The translations under genes were made by a program, and so were the position numbers. From Myxococcales bacterium (GTDB lineage Bacteria > Myxococcota_A > Polyangia > Polyangiales > Polyangiaceae), in NCBI GenBank assembly GCA_016720545.1, contig JADKKK010000007.1, positions 124,001 through 188,000 of the forward strand: a stretch of DNA of 64,000 nt, written 5' to 3'. Position 1 is the stretch's first letter. The number at the start of each line of letters is the position of its first letter. This document shows, piece after piece, positions 1 to 9,301 of this stretch. A model generated the notes under the pieces. That model was not told the origin of the DNA and searched no databases. It saw only the letters and a list, made by a program, of their open reading frames with translations.

Positions 1-281
1 CAGCTCCTCGTGACGTCGCTGCCGCTCGTCGGGCTCGCGACGTCGCTGTCGAACACGCTGCTCGCCCGGGCCTGCCTAGGCGACCCCTCGCCGACGGTGA
101 TCGACGTCGGCGTCGGCTCGGGGCGGCAGCTCGTCACGCTCATCGAGGCGCTCGGGGCGGCCTCGCCGGCCGGCCTCGCGGCGCCACCCTCCCTCACGAT
201 CCTCGGGGTGGAGCCGGCCGGCGCGGCCCTCTCGGAGGCGGGGCGGAGCGTCGCGGAGGCGGCGGGCGCGCGGGTGTCGCG

Positions 282-285
<4 letters not shown>
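1..285 (+). CDS. GRAS-type protein, N-terminal part (5' truncated, probably frameshifted)
   Basis: The reading frame is open from base 1, so the gene begins outside the window. It encodes the first half of a Rossmann methyltransferase-like GRAS domain: the glycine-rich motif VIDVGVGSGRQL sits around residues 32-43 and is followed by a strand ending LTILGVEP. The frame stops at 283-285, overlapping a GTG that opens the next frame. The continuation of the fold (TFHAFEG, then INASFALHH) lies in that next frame, so the two pieces together make one normal GRAS domain. A genuine gene split in the middle of a Rossmann fold would be unusual, so a frameshift (sequencing error or true decay) near 270-285 is the simplest reading. 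Bacterial GRAS proteins are poorly characterised; the plant homologues are transcription regulators and the fold resembles SAM methyltransferases. Confidence 0.55.
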
Positions 286-1598
<1,313 letters not shown>

Positions 1599-1614
1599 GT
1601 TCGAGCTCTTTGAC

Positions 1615-2388
1615 TCAGCGACCCACGAGCGCGTCGAGGCGCCGCTGGTGGGTCGAGCCCGGGAAGGTCTTCGCGAACCGCTCGGCCCGCGCGCGCGCCT
1701 CCCCGCCGCGGCCGAGCTTGACGAGGGCCTCGATCGCGATGGCCTCGCGCTCCTGGGTCAGGGCCCCGCGCGGGAAGCGCCGCGCGTGCTCGCTCGCTCG
1801 GGCGAGGGCCGCGCTCGGATCACCCCGGAGGCCGTCTTGCGCGGCCCGCAGCAGGGCGGCCTCGGCCGCGAGATCGTCGACGCTGGCGCTCGACCGAGGG
1901 ACCACGGGTGAGGGGTGCGCGCTGGGCGCGGGCGCGGGCGCGCTTGGCCCCACGTCGAGCGGCACGAGCGGCACGAGCGGCACGAGCGCGCTTGGAGTCG
2001 CAGGCGCGGGCGCGCGCGCGGAAACCAAGACGACGCTCGGGGCCGGGGCCGCGGGGAGCGACGGGCCGCTGGGGCGCGTGACGGCGATGGCCGCGCTCCC
2101 CGCGAGCGCCAGCGCCGCGATCCCGACCGCCGCCTTCAAGGAGACCAGGCCCTTCGCGACGACGAGGCCCCCAGAAACGCCGCCGGCCCCCGCTGCCCCC
2201 GGGGGCGTCGGAGGTGTCGGAGGTGTCGGAGGCGTCGGAGGCGTCGGAGGCGGCAACATCAGCGGCAGAATCCGGGCCTCCAGCGCGGCGGCGCGCGCGG
2301 CGTCGGGGACCTCGGCGCGCGCCGAGGCGAGGGCCTTCTTCAAGAAGTCCGAGCCCTCGTCCCGCAAGCGAATGGGATCGTCGGTCAC
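1615..2388 (-). CDS. Single-pass membrane protein with Pro-rich and helical C-terminal region; putative sigma partner
   Basis: 257 residues, GTG start at 2388 overlapping the sigma-factor stop (GTGA), which implies translational coupling. The N-terminal 45 residues are charged and helical (LKKALASARAEVPDAARAAAL). A PPTPPTPP repeat follows (9-bp DNA repeats near 2206-2255), then one membrane segment (about residues 80-105, LKAAVGIAALALAGSAAIAV), an Ala/Pro/Val-rich linker with a second 9-bp repeat array (LVPLVPLVPL), and a C-terminal helical TPR-like part (AALLRAAQDGLRGDPSAALARASEHARRFP pattern, given here only as composition). The position directly after an ECF sigma gene and the single membrane span fit an anti-sigma-like partner, but no ZAS zinc motif (HxxxCxxC) is present. 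Function is inferred from context only. Confidence 0.8.
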   Translation of the reverse strand: MTDDPIRLRDEGSDFLKKALASARAEVPDAARAAALEARILPLMLPPPTPPTPPTPPTPPTPPGAAGAGGVSGGLVVAKGLVSLKAAVGIAALALAGSAAIAVTRPSGPSLPAAPAPSVVLVSARAPAPATPSALVPLVPLVPLDVGPSAPAPAPSAHPSPVVPRSSASVDDLAAEAALLRAAQDGLRGDPSAALARASEHARRFPRGALTQEREAIAIEALVKLGRGGEARARAERFAKTFPGSTHQRRLDALVGR

Positions 2389-2990
2389 GGGCGCCGTCCT
2401 TCCTTCGGTGCGAGCCCTTCGGCGGCGGCGAGCTCCGTCGCGCGCTCTTGCACCCGCCTCCGCGCGGCGTGGAGCCGCGAGTACGCGGTCTGGAGCGGGC
2501 ACTCGAGGGCGAGCGCCACCTCGGCCATCGTCAGCTCCTCGATTTCGTAGAGCACGAACACCGCGCGCTTGTCGTCGTCGAGCTCGGCGAGCAGGCGGTC
2601 CAGCAGATCGCGGGCCTCGGCCTCGGTCGCGTACTCGTGCGGCCCCTTGCCGGTGACGCCCTCGGGGACCTCGTCGGTCAGCACCTCGCGGCGCCGCGGC
2701 GCCCGCTTGCGGTAGTCGGAGGCGCTCCGCACGCAGATTCCGTAGATCCACGTGCGTAGCTGGGAGCGGCCCTCGAACTCCGCGAGCTTGCGCATGACCA
2801 CCACGAAGACCTCCTGACACACGTCGTCGATGTCGCCCTCCGCGACCCCCAGCCGCCGGAGCGCGCGGAACACGAACGGGAGGTGCTCGCGGAACACCGT
2901 CGCCACGTCGAGCGGGGCGCCCCGCGGATCCTGAAGCGGATCCTGGACCGGATCGGGGAGCGGATCGGGGAGCGTGGCGGCGGCCTGCAC
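2385..2990 (-). CDS. ECF-family RNA polymerase sigma factor
   Basis: 201 residues from a GTG at 2990 preceded by an AAGAGAG ribosome-site-like stretch. Region 2 is visible at about residues 25-95 (FREHLPFVFRALRRLGV, then DIDDVCQEVFVVVMRKLAEF, with LRTWIYGI as the 2.3/2.4 segment). Region 4 lies at about 130-185 (LLAELDDDKRAVFVLYEIEELTMAEVA and the helix-turn-helix ending TAYSRLHAARRRVQER). An ECF sigma binds core RNA polymerase and directs a small regulon, often responding to envelope stress. The N-terminal 25 residues carry a short repeated PDPLPDPVQDPLQDP stretch. The next gene overlaps its stop by 4 bp. The frame stays open far upstream, but that part is antisense to the exported-protein gene and has no sigma features. 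Confidence 0.92.
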   Translation of the reverse strand: MQAAATLPDPLPDPVQDPLQDPRGAPLDVATVFREHLPFVFRALRRLGVAEGDIDDVCQEVFVVVMRKLAEFEGRSQLRTWIYGICVRSASDYRKRAPRRREVLTDEVPEGVTGKGPHEYATEAEARDLLDRLLAELDDDKRAVFVLYEIEELTMAEVALALECPLQTAYSRLHAARRRVQERATELAAAEGLAPKEGRRP

Positions 2991-3052
2991 AGGGGTCTCT
3001 CTTGCGGGGATCGAGCGGACTCCCAGTGAGTGGAGGGCCGCGTCCGCGATTA

Positions 3053-4234
3053 TTAGGGAAATCGGAGACCGAGCCCCAGGTCGAGCGCGCCGGTCACCGG
3101 TGACTGGCGAAAAACCTCGTAGTCTTCGCCACTTGGCAAAGAAATGCGGAACGAGTCGCGGAGCAGCGGGACGAGGCCGAGGGCCCCCGCGCGCAGCGTG
3201 AGCGGGCCCACGAGGCGGACGGAGAGCCCGAAGCTCGCGCCGCCGGCCAGCGTCGGTCGGGCCTCGTTCACCGCGCGCGGGAGCCCCGACGGGCGCGCGA
3301 GCAGGAGGCCGAGCTCGCCCTCGACGCACGCCGTGAGGAACAGCCGCCCGGTCTCGTGGGCGAGCGGGCAGAGCGCGCTCCCGAGGCTCGCGTGGGCGAA
3401 AGAGACCTCGGCCGACTCCGCGCCGCTCTTCCCCGGCGCCGCGGCGCTGCTCTGCGGGAACAGGAACGCGGCCCGCACCTGGAGGCCAGGGAACCCGCGC
3501 GGCACGAGGACGCCGAAGGCCGAGGCCCCGACCCCCACGCCCCCCACGCCAGGCACGACCCCGAGGGCGAGCCGCCCTCCGAGGCCTCCCTCCACGCGCA
3601 CGGCGGGCTCCGAGGGCCGAGCGGGTGTAGGCGGCGGAGGGATCGAGGGCGCGGCGGGCGGCGCGGTCGAGCTCGCGGGCGCCGACGGGGGTGGCGTGGC
3701 CGAGCCGCTGGGCGGCGCCGAAGACGACGCGGAGGCGGACGCCTTGCCCGCGGGGGCGAGCGCGGCGTCCGGATCGATCATCACCGCGATGATGAGCACG
3801 AGGGACTCGGTCAGCGCCTCGCACCGAGGCTCCACCCGATCGAGCGTACGGGTGCCGAGCGCCCTACCCTCGGCGTCGCGGAGCAAGATCGTCGCCGAAA
3901 AACCCTGTCCTTTTCGTTCGATACGCCCCTCTACCGAGACGTCCGCATCGGCCGGCGAGACGAAGACGGTGCGGCCGAGACGCTCCTCCACCGCGCGGGC
4001 GAGGGGCTGCGTGGCGACGCACCCCTCCGCGCCACCGAGGCGAAGCCAGCCGAGGGTCGAGGTGCGTTTCGTAGGGTCGGGCCCGCTGGGTGGGCCGTCT
4101 GCCGCGGCCACGACCGGCGCGAGGGTCGCCGCGACCGCGAGCGCGAGCACGCCGGCGCGCGCGCGCGCGTCGCGAGGCGAGGGCGGGCGGGGGCGCGGCC
4201 GGGGGCGCGTGCGTTGGGGCGCGAGGGCGGGCAA
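3053..4234 (-). CDS. Exported protein with Pro/Ala linker and beta-rich C-terminal domain
   Basis: About 393 residues from a TTG at 4234; a later start is possible. A signal-peptide-like segment covers about residues 27-46 (VLALAVAATLAPVVAAADG). The first domain (about 60-155) has the alternating pattern RTVFVSPADADVSVEGRIE. It is joined by a Ser/Ala/Pro linker (about 165-210) to a C-terminal part rich in alternating hydrophobic/Gly residues ending LGLGLRFP, typical of a small outer-membrane beta-barrel with a terminal aromatic residue. This layout is common in myxobacterial cell-envelope proteins of unknown function. It is 62 bp upstream of the sigma-factor start on the same strand, so it may be co-transcribed and could be a sensor or target of the sigma factor. 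No enzyme motif is seen. Confidence 0.75.
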   Translation of the reverse strand: MPALAPQRTRPRPRPRPPSPRDARARAGVLALAVAATLAPVVAAADGPPSGPDPTKRTSTLGWLRLGGAEGCVATQPLARAVEERLGRTVFVSPADADVSVEGRIERKGQGFSATILLRDAEGRALGTRTLDRVEPRCEALTESLVLIIAVMIDPDAALAPAGKASASASSSAPPSGSATPPPSAPASSTAPPAAPSIPPPPTPARPSEPAVRVEGGLGGRLALGVVPGVGGVGVGASAFGVLVPRGFPGLQVRAAFLFPQSSAAAPGKSGAESAEVSFAHASLGSALCPLAHETGRLFLTACVEGELGLLLARPSGLPRAVNEARPTLAGGASFGLSVRLVGPLTLRAGALGLVPLLRDSFRISLPSGEDYEVFRQSPVTGALDLGLGLRFP

Positions 4235-4308
4235 GGCGAGCGGAGTCTACGCGGGTCGCGCCCGCGGGGAAGCCTCGCGGGGAGGGGACGGTCTCTTCGA
4301 ATTGGGCG

Positions 4309-5760
4309 CTACCAGGCGCGCGCCAGGGCCGCGCGGGGCGCGCGTGGGTCGAGCACCACGACCTCGCCTCGGCGCTGCACGCCCAGGTCGGCGAGGGCCG
4401 CCTCGTAGTCGAAGCGCGTGGGCCGCGCGCCGTGCGCGAGGAGCAGCTCGTTCAGCACGGTCGCGCCGGTCGCCGCGTCACCGATCGCGAAGACCCGCTC
4501 GAGCGGCCAGGTGGCGGCGTTGGTCCCGCCGTCGGCGACGATCGCCGCCAGCGCGTCGAACAACGTCTTCTTCCCGGCGGTGCGGACTCGGAGCGTGTAG
4601 TCCGCGACAAAGTAGAACAGGGCCCCTCCCCAGTAGACGCGGCCCCAGGTGCGCGTGAGGTCGAGCCCCTCGTCGCCCGCCTGCGGTTGGCCGAAGTGGA
4701 AGCCGCGCACGAGGCCCGACCACGCCTCCTCCCTGGTGATGAGCCCGGCGCGCGCGCGCGCGAACGGCTCGACGTAGGTGGCCATGCCCTCCTCGGCCCA
4801 GTCGCGCGCGACGGGCTGCGAGGGGCACGCGAAGTGGAGCATCTCGTGGGTGAGGACCCAGTCTCGTTCGAGCGCCGACCGCGGGGTGTCGCGGCCCACG
4901 CGGAGCACGATCGACGAGCCTGCCATCGAGAAGCCGACCTCCACGTCGTCGCCCGGGACGGGCAACACGAGGAGCGCCGCGTGGCGCGCGGGGAAGACCC
5001 CGAGCGCGGCTCGCACGGCGCGTGCGCTGCGCTCCACCCAGGCGACGAGATCCGCGCGCGGCGGCGCGGGCGCGCCGCGGGGCAGCGCGAGCGTGAGCTC
5101 CGTGTCCTCCGCGCGCACGGGGACGACGTCGAGCTCACCGAAGGCCGAGTACGGGGCGCGGCGCAAATGGGCGAGGGTCGCGCTCCGTCGCTCGCCGCCG
5201 GGATCGGGCGCCAGGCCGGACACGAACGTCGCCGGCGCCCGGGCGCGAACTGTGTAGAGTGCACTCGTGTCCTCGGGGGCGCCGACGGGCGCGAGCAACC
5301 AGCTCGAGGCGGGCGCGATGACCGTGGCGCCGGCGGTGTAGGCGACGTCGAGATCTCGGAGCGCGCGGCCCGCCTCGCCGACGGCATAGCCGTACCGCAC
5401 CCCACAGCCTCCCGCGCACTCCACCGCGACGCGGCCGTCGGCGCGCGCATGCACCGCGCCCGCCTCGCCCGCCGGCACGACCAGTCCCTGCAGCCACCGC
5501 TCCGCGCCGGGCTCGACGGCCAGCAAGCCCGTCCCGGGGGGGAAGCGGGCGTCCACCGTGAGTCGCATCGTCGCCGGGTCGTACGTGACGTCGTAGGTGA
5601 TCGTCCTCGGCCCCGACGCGGGGGGCGCGCCCCGGGCAGCGGGGACCGCGGGCGCGGGCCCGGCGCCGCGCGGGCTCGCGGGCGCGCACGTCGCGAGCGC
5701 GGCGACCGACGCGACCCCAGCCACGATGCGCCTCAGGCCACGACGAACGAAGGGAGCCAC
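4309..5760 (-). CDS. M61-like gluzincin metallopeptidase, exported
   Basis: 483 residues from a GTG at 5760. A hydrophobic N-terminus with a cysteine at residue 25 (ALATCAP) suggests export, possibly as a lipoprotein. Residues about 50-220 form a beta-rich N-terminal domain. The catalytic domain has the zinc motif HEMLH at 305-309, followed 15 residues later by WAEEGMATY, whose E324 supplies the third ligand of gluzincins. This motif order and the N-terminal domain resemble family M61 (glycyl aminopeptidase-like). Substrate is unknown. The start codon lies inside a strong inverted repeat (5747-5791). The small conserved gene at 5829-6266 is 68 bp upstream on the same strand. Confidence 0.8.
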   Translation of the reverse strand: MAPFVRRGLRRIVAGVASVAALATCAPASPRGAGPAPAVPAARGAPPASGPRTITYDVTYDPATMRLTVDARFPPGTGLLAVEPGAERWLQGLVVPAGEAGAVHARADGRVAVECAGGCGVRYGYAVGEAGRALRDLDVAYTAGATVIAPASSWLLAPVGAPEDTSALYTVRARAPATFVSGLAPDPGGERRSATLAHLRRAPYSAFGELDVVPVRAEDTELTLALPRGAPAPPRADLVAWVERSARAVRAALGVFPARHAALLVLPVPGDDVEVGFSMAGSSIVLRVGRDTPRSALERDWVLTHEMLHFACPSQPVARDWAEEGMATYVEPFARARAGLITREEAWSGLVRGFHFGQPQAGDEGLDLTRTWGRVYWGGALFYFVADYTLRVRTAGKKTLFDALAAIVADGGTNAATWPLERVFAIGDAATGATVLNELLLAHGARPTRFDYEAALADLGVQRRGEVVVLDPRAPRAALARAW

Positions 5761-5791
5761 CCGATCATCATCGGGGAGTGGCTCCCTTCGT
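5747..5791. other. Perfect 14-bp inverted repeat with inner 5-bp stem at an M61 gene start
   Basis: Bases 5747-5760 (ACGAAGGGAGCCAC) are the exact reverse complement of 5778-5791. Between them CCGAT (5761-5765) pairs with ATCGG (5770-5774), leaving only a CATC loop and a 3-nt bulge. The minus-strand GTG start at 5760 is in the stem. It may be a terminator for the gene ending at 5829 without a U-tract, or a structure that hides the start codon. Confidence 0.6.
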
Positions 5792-5828
5792 CAACCTCAT
5801 GCGGAGCGCGCGTCAAGCGCGGCGGCGC

Positions 5829-6266
5829 TCAGGTGTACTTGTCGATCATCTTGCCGAGGCGCGGCGCGGCGGCCTCGACGTTCTTCTTCGCGGTCCCGCG
5901 GAGCTTCTCGTAGGCGCCTTTGGCGATCGTGTTCTTGGCGCGGGTAGCCTTCGCGTCGGTGATTTGGAGGAGCGCGTCGGCGACCTTGCCGGAGTGCGCG
6001 GAGAAGTGCTCGTGGGCCGTGCGGCTCGCGCCCTTCGCGTCCTGGAAGAGCGGGTCGAGGACTCGCGCGAACTCGGGGAGGAGGTCCTCGACCGCGTGCT
6101 CGACGAAGCCCGGCTTGATACCCTTCACCGCGCTGAAGCCCGCCTTGATCGCGAGCCCGGAGATCCCGCTCTTGTCCTTCACCTCTGCGTCGATGAGCTC
6201 GCAGCAGTCTTTGATCACTTGGCTCTTCTTGGCTTCGTTCGTGAGTACTTCCGAGAGCGTGGGCAT
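5829..6266 (-). CDS. Small conserved helical protein (DUF6918-like)
   Basis: 145 residues, ATG at 6266. The whole protein is predicted helical: VLTNEAKKSQVIKDCCELIDAEV, then DKSGISGLAIKAGFSAVKGIKPGF, a second half with EDLLPEFARVLDPLF, and a basic C-terminus. The DKSGxSGLAIKxxxxxVKxIKPGFV signature matches a small family I recall from actinobacteria and myxobacteria as DUF6918; I could not check this. There is no signal peptide or membrane segment. Its start could be further upstream, but the sequence before this ATG has no conserved look. Role unknown. Confidence 0.8.
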   Translation of the reverse strand: MPTLSEVLTNEAKKSQVIKDCCELIDAEVKDKSGISGLAIKAGFSAVKGIKPGFVEHAVEDLLPEFARVLDPLFQDAKGASRTAHEHFSAHSGKVADALLQITDAKATRAKNTIAKGAYEKLRGTAKKNVEAAAPRLGKMIDKYT

Positions 6267-6490
6267 CGTGCACCTGTCGAGGAGGGCGGCCGGGGCCCGC
6301 CGTTGGGCTCCCGGAAGGCGCGCTTCGCCGCACACCCTGTTGTGCCCCCCTAACACACTTTATCCTATCGCGCACGTGAGTCCGGGCGGCGCCCTAACAT
6401 TGTCGAAATGTTTCGTGATTTTCGCTACCTGGTCGCGAACCGCCACGTGAGCCGAAGGCCCGGGCCGGAGGCGCGGTGTCGCCATGCAGG

Positions 6491-6519
6491 TTGACGCGAC
6501 GCGCTAGGGTGGCGATAGT
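6491..6519 (+). promoter_or_regulatory. Sigma-70-type promoter for the fadJ transcript
   Basis: TTGACG (6491-6496), 17-bp spacer, GATAGT (6514-6519). The expected start point, about 6-7 bases further, falls on the ATG at 6526, so the transcript would be leaderless. Confidence 0.5.
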
Positions 6520-6525
6520 CGCGGC

Positions 6526-6567
6526 ATGATGCCGCCGACCTCTCCACCCGTGGCGCGCCGCCGGTGA
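6526..6567 (+). CDS. 13-codon leader ORF coupled to fadJ
   Basis: ATG ATG opens a short frame (MMPPTSPPVARRR) that stops at 6565-6567, overlapping the fadJ GTG at 6564 as GTGA. A promoter-like sequence places the transcript start at this ATG. It could be a leader that delivers ribosomes to fadJ by coupling, or the true fadJ start separated by a one-base error. No conservation evidence is available. Confidence 0.3.
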   Translation: MMPPTSPPVARRR

Positions 6568-8774
6568 GGCTGGGCGGCCCCGTGGCGGCGGACCCAGGTG
6601 GTGATGCGGGCCGCACGCCGAAGGCGTCGGTGGCGGTGCGCGACGACCACGTGGCGGTCGTCACGCTCGACGATCCCGCGCGCCCGCTGAACGTGCTGGG
6701 CCCCGAGCTGGGCGACGACCTCGCGACGGCCCTGCGGGCGCTCCGCGACGACTCGAGCGTGCTCGGCATCGTGGTCCGCAGCGGAAAGCCGGGCTCGTTC
6801 GTGGCCGGGGCCGACATCGGGCACCTCCGCGCCGTGCGGGTCGCGGCCGAGGCGCGCGATCTCGCCCTGGAGCTCGCCCGGCGGCTCGCCGAGCTCACCA
6901 CCGGGCACCCGGTCGTGGTGGCGGTCCACGGAGCGGCGCTCGGCGGCGGCTTCGAGCTCGCCCTCGCGGCGCGCGCCGTGGTGGCCACGCGCGATCCCCG
7001 CACGTGCTTTGGCCTGCCTGAGGTGAAGCTCGGCCTCCTCCCGTTCTCGAACGGCCTCCAGCGCCTGGCCGACCGCGCCGGGCTCGAGCGCGCTCTCGAC
7101 CTCGGGCTCAGCGGGCGCACGGTTAGCGCCGAAGAGGCCCTGCGGCTCGGGCTCATCGACGAGGTCTGCTCGGAGGAGGCCCTCCTCGCCACCGCCGTCG
7201 CGCGGGCCCTCACCCTCGCCCGCGACAAGCGCGGGCCGCGCCGGAGGCTCCCGCGCGCCACCCCAGGAGAGGCCCTCCGCACCCTTCTGCTCGAGCGAAA
7301 CGCGATCGGTACCCGTGTGCTGTTCGCGAAGGCGCGCGCCGACCTCCACGCCAAGACCCGCGGCCTCTATCCCGCGCCGGAGCGCATCGTCGACGTGCTC
7401 GAGCGCCACTCGCGCAAGGGGTTCGAGGCGTCCGGGGCGCTCGAGGCCCAGGCCTTCGGCGAGCTCGTCGTGGGCGACGTGGCCAAGCAGCTCATGACGC
7501 TCTTCTTCGCGACGACGGCGCTGAAGAAGGAGACCGGCCTCGACCCACGCGCCCGCCCGAGCGCCCCCGCGCCGGCCGAGGCGCCGGCCGAGGTCGCCGT
7601 GGTGGGCGCGGGCGTCATGGGCGCGGGCATCGGCTACGTGAGCGCGCTCGCTGGGCTCCACGTGACGCTGAGCGATCTCGACAGCGCGGCGCTCTCGGGG
7701 GCGCGTCGCCACATCCGGTCGCTGCTCGACACGTGGGCGGCCCGCGGTCGCATCGCGCTCGCGGAGCCCGCGCGGATCCTCGCGCGCGTGGAAGGTGGGG
7801 TCGGGTACGAGGGGCTCGGTCGCTGCGGGCTCGTCGTCGAGGCGGTCTTCGAGGACCTCGAGCTGAAGCGCCGCGTCGTGCGCGAGATCGAGGCTGCGAG
7901 CCCTGGCTGCGTGATCGGTTCCTGCACCTCGTCCGTGCCGATCACCCGTATCGCGGAGGGCGCGGCGCGCCCGGAGCGGGTCGTGGGGATGCACTACGCG
8001 CACCCCGTGCATCGCATGCCGCTGCTCGAGGTCGTCCGTGGCGAGCGCACCGGCGATCCCGCGATCGCGGCCGCCGTGGCCCTCGGCAAACGCCAGGGCA
8101 AGACGGTCATCGTCGTCCAAGACGGCACGGGCTTCTTCACGACCCGCACGCTCACGCCGTACCTGAACGAGGCGGCCTACCTGCTCGCCGAGGGTGTCGC
8201 CATCGACGCCATCGACGCGGCGCTGGTGGCGTGGGGCTTCCCGGTGGGGCCGCTGCGGCTGCTCGACGAGATCGGCCTCGACGTGTGCGCTCGCGTGGCG
8301 ACCCGCACCGCCGCGGCCTACGGCGATCGCATGCGCGCCCCGGCGGGGCTCGAGCGTCTGGTCGCGCGAGGTCGGCTCGGACGGAAGAGCGGCCTCGGGT
8401 TCTACTCGTACACCGGCCGAACGCCTGGAAAGTATGTAGATCCCACTATTTACGAGGTCATCGGGGTGGAGCCGAGCAAGCGCCTCGCGGCCGAAGAGGT
8501 GCAGATGCGCTGCGCGCTCCCCCTCGTGAACGAGGCCGTCCGCTGTTTGGAAGAGGGGGTCCTCCGCTCGGCACGCGATGGCGACGTGGGCGCCGTGCTC
8601 GGGCTCGGCTTCCCCGCCCTCCGCGGCGGCCCCTTCCGCTACGTGGACACGCTCGGAGCGGTCGAGCTGCTTCGCCGCCTGCGTGGGTACGAGGCGCGTT
8701 TCGGCGAGCGCTTCAAGCCCGCCACGTTGCTGCGCGAGCACGCGGAAGAGCGCCGGCTGTTCCACGCCGATTGA
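6564..8774 (+). CDS. fadJ: Multifunctional fatty-acid oxidation protein (enoyl-CoA hydratase / 3-hydroxyacyl-CoA dehydrogenase)
   Basis: 736 residues, close to the usual 700-730 of FadJ/FadB. The N-terminal crotonase domain (about 20-300) has the oxyanion segment HGAALGGGFE and both catalytic glutamates (E131, and E153 in LPEVKLG). The NAD-binding domain starts near residue 345 with VAVVGAGVMGAGIG. The dehydrogenase histidine lies in GMHYAHPVHRMPLLEVV (about 475) with its partner glutamate. C-terminal dehydrogenase domains complete the protein. It hydrates 2-enoyl-CoA and oxidises the 3-hydroxyacyl-CoA in beta-oxidation. No thiolase (fadI/fadA) is next to it. The GTG at 6564 is chosen because it overlaps a short leader ORF and the crotonase domain follows shortly after. 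Confidence 0.93.
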   Translation: MRLGGPVAADPGGDAGRTPKASVAVRDDHVAVVTLDDPARPLNVLGPELGDDLATALRALRDDSSVLGIVVRSGKPGSFVAGADIGHLRAVRVAAEARDLALELARRLAELTTGHPVVVAVHGAALGGGFELALAARAVVATRDPRTCFGLPEVKLGLLPFSNGLQRLADRAGLERALDLGLSGRTVSAEEALRLGLIDEVCSEEALLATAVARALTLARDKRGPRRRLPRATPGEALRTLLLERNAIGTRVLFAKARADLHAKTRGLYPAPERIVDVLERHSRKGFEASGALEAQAFGELVVGDVAKQLMTLFFATTALKKETGLDPRARPSAPAPAEAPAEVAVVGAGVMGAGIGYVSALAGLHVTLSDLDSAALSGARRHIRSLLDTWAARGRIALAEPARILARVEGGVGYEGLGRCGLVVEAVFEDLELKRRVVREIEAASPGCVIGSCTSSVPITRIAEGAARPERVVGMHYAHPVHRMPLLEVVRGERTGDPAIAAAVALGKRQGKTVIVVQDGTGFFTTRTLTPYLNEAAYLLAEGVAIDAIDAALVAWGFPVGPLRLLDEIGLDVCARVATRTAAAYGDRMRAPAGLERLVARGRLGRKSGLGFYSYTGRTPGKYVDPTIYEVIGVEPSKRLAAEEVQMRCALPLVNEAVRCLEEGVLRSARDGDVGAVLGLGFPALRGGPFRYVDTLGAVELLRRLRGYEARFGERFKPATLLREHAEERRLFHAD

Positions 8775-8859
8775 CGCCCCCAGCGGCTGTGCTCTGCTTC
8801 TGTCGCGCCGCGCGACACCTGCGCCGGGCGAGCCCATGACCCGACACGAGGAGCAAGCC

Positions 8860-9285
8860 ATGCACCGTCACCACCGCCAGGTCGACGAGCTGATGATCAC
8901 CGACGTCCTCTCCGTCCGCGAGGGGGAGCCCATCGCCAAGGCCATGCACGTCATGGCGACGGCGCGGGTGCACCACCTCCCCGTGGTCGATGGTCGCTAC
9001 CACCTGGTCGGGCTGGTCTCCGATCGCGACCTGCTGAACGCGCTCGCGGGTGACAAGAACCGCACCGATCCGGTGGGCGCGGTGATGCAGACGCCCGTGA
9101 AGTCCGTGCGGGCTACCACCCACGCCCACACGGCGGCGCGAACGATGCTCGACTCGGGCATCCACTCGCTGCCGGTGGTCGCCGAAGACGGGGCCCTCGT
9201 GGGCATGATCACCGCGAGCGACTTCCTCGCGGTCGCCGAGGAGGCGCTCCGCGGCATCGAGGTCGCCAAGGAGCGCCTCGAGTAG
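8860..9285 (+). CDS. Paired CBS-domain protein
   Basis: 141 residues from the ATG at 8860, chosen over an in-frame ATG at 8836 because GAGGAG (8848-8853) lies 6 bases ahead. Two CBS domains fill the protein: the first (about 8-65) has the pattern MITDVLSVREGEPIAKAMHVM...HHLPVVDG, the second (about 75-132) has VMQTPVKSV...HSLPVVAEDGALVGMITASDFL. Stand-alone CBS pairs bind adenosyl nucleotides such as AMP/ATP and act as energy or redox-sensing modules. The partner is unknown. It follows fadJ by 85 bp on the same strand, so co-expression is possible. Confidence 0.9.
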   Translation: MHRHHRQVDELMITDVLSVREGEPIAKAMHVMATARVHHLPVVDGRYHLVGLVSDRDLLNALAGDKNRTDPVGAVMQTPVKSVRATTHAHTAARTMLDSGIHSLPVVAEDGALVGMITASDFLAVAEEALRGIEVAKERLE

Positions 9286-9301
9286 GCGAGGCGCGCGGGT
9301 C

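Noticed and set aside
2991..3824. Upstream extension of the sigma factor
   Set aside because: Antisense or out of frame to the exported-protein gene; sigma region 2 begins shortly after 2990.
6404..6415. Operator-like CGAAA-TG-TTTCG inverted repeat
   Set aside because: Only 5-bp arms and no related copy nearby; could be chance.
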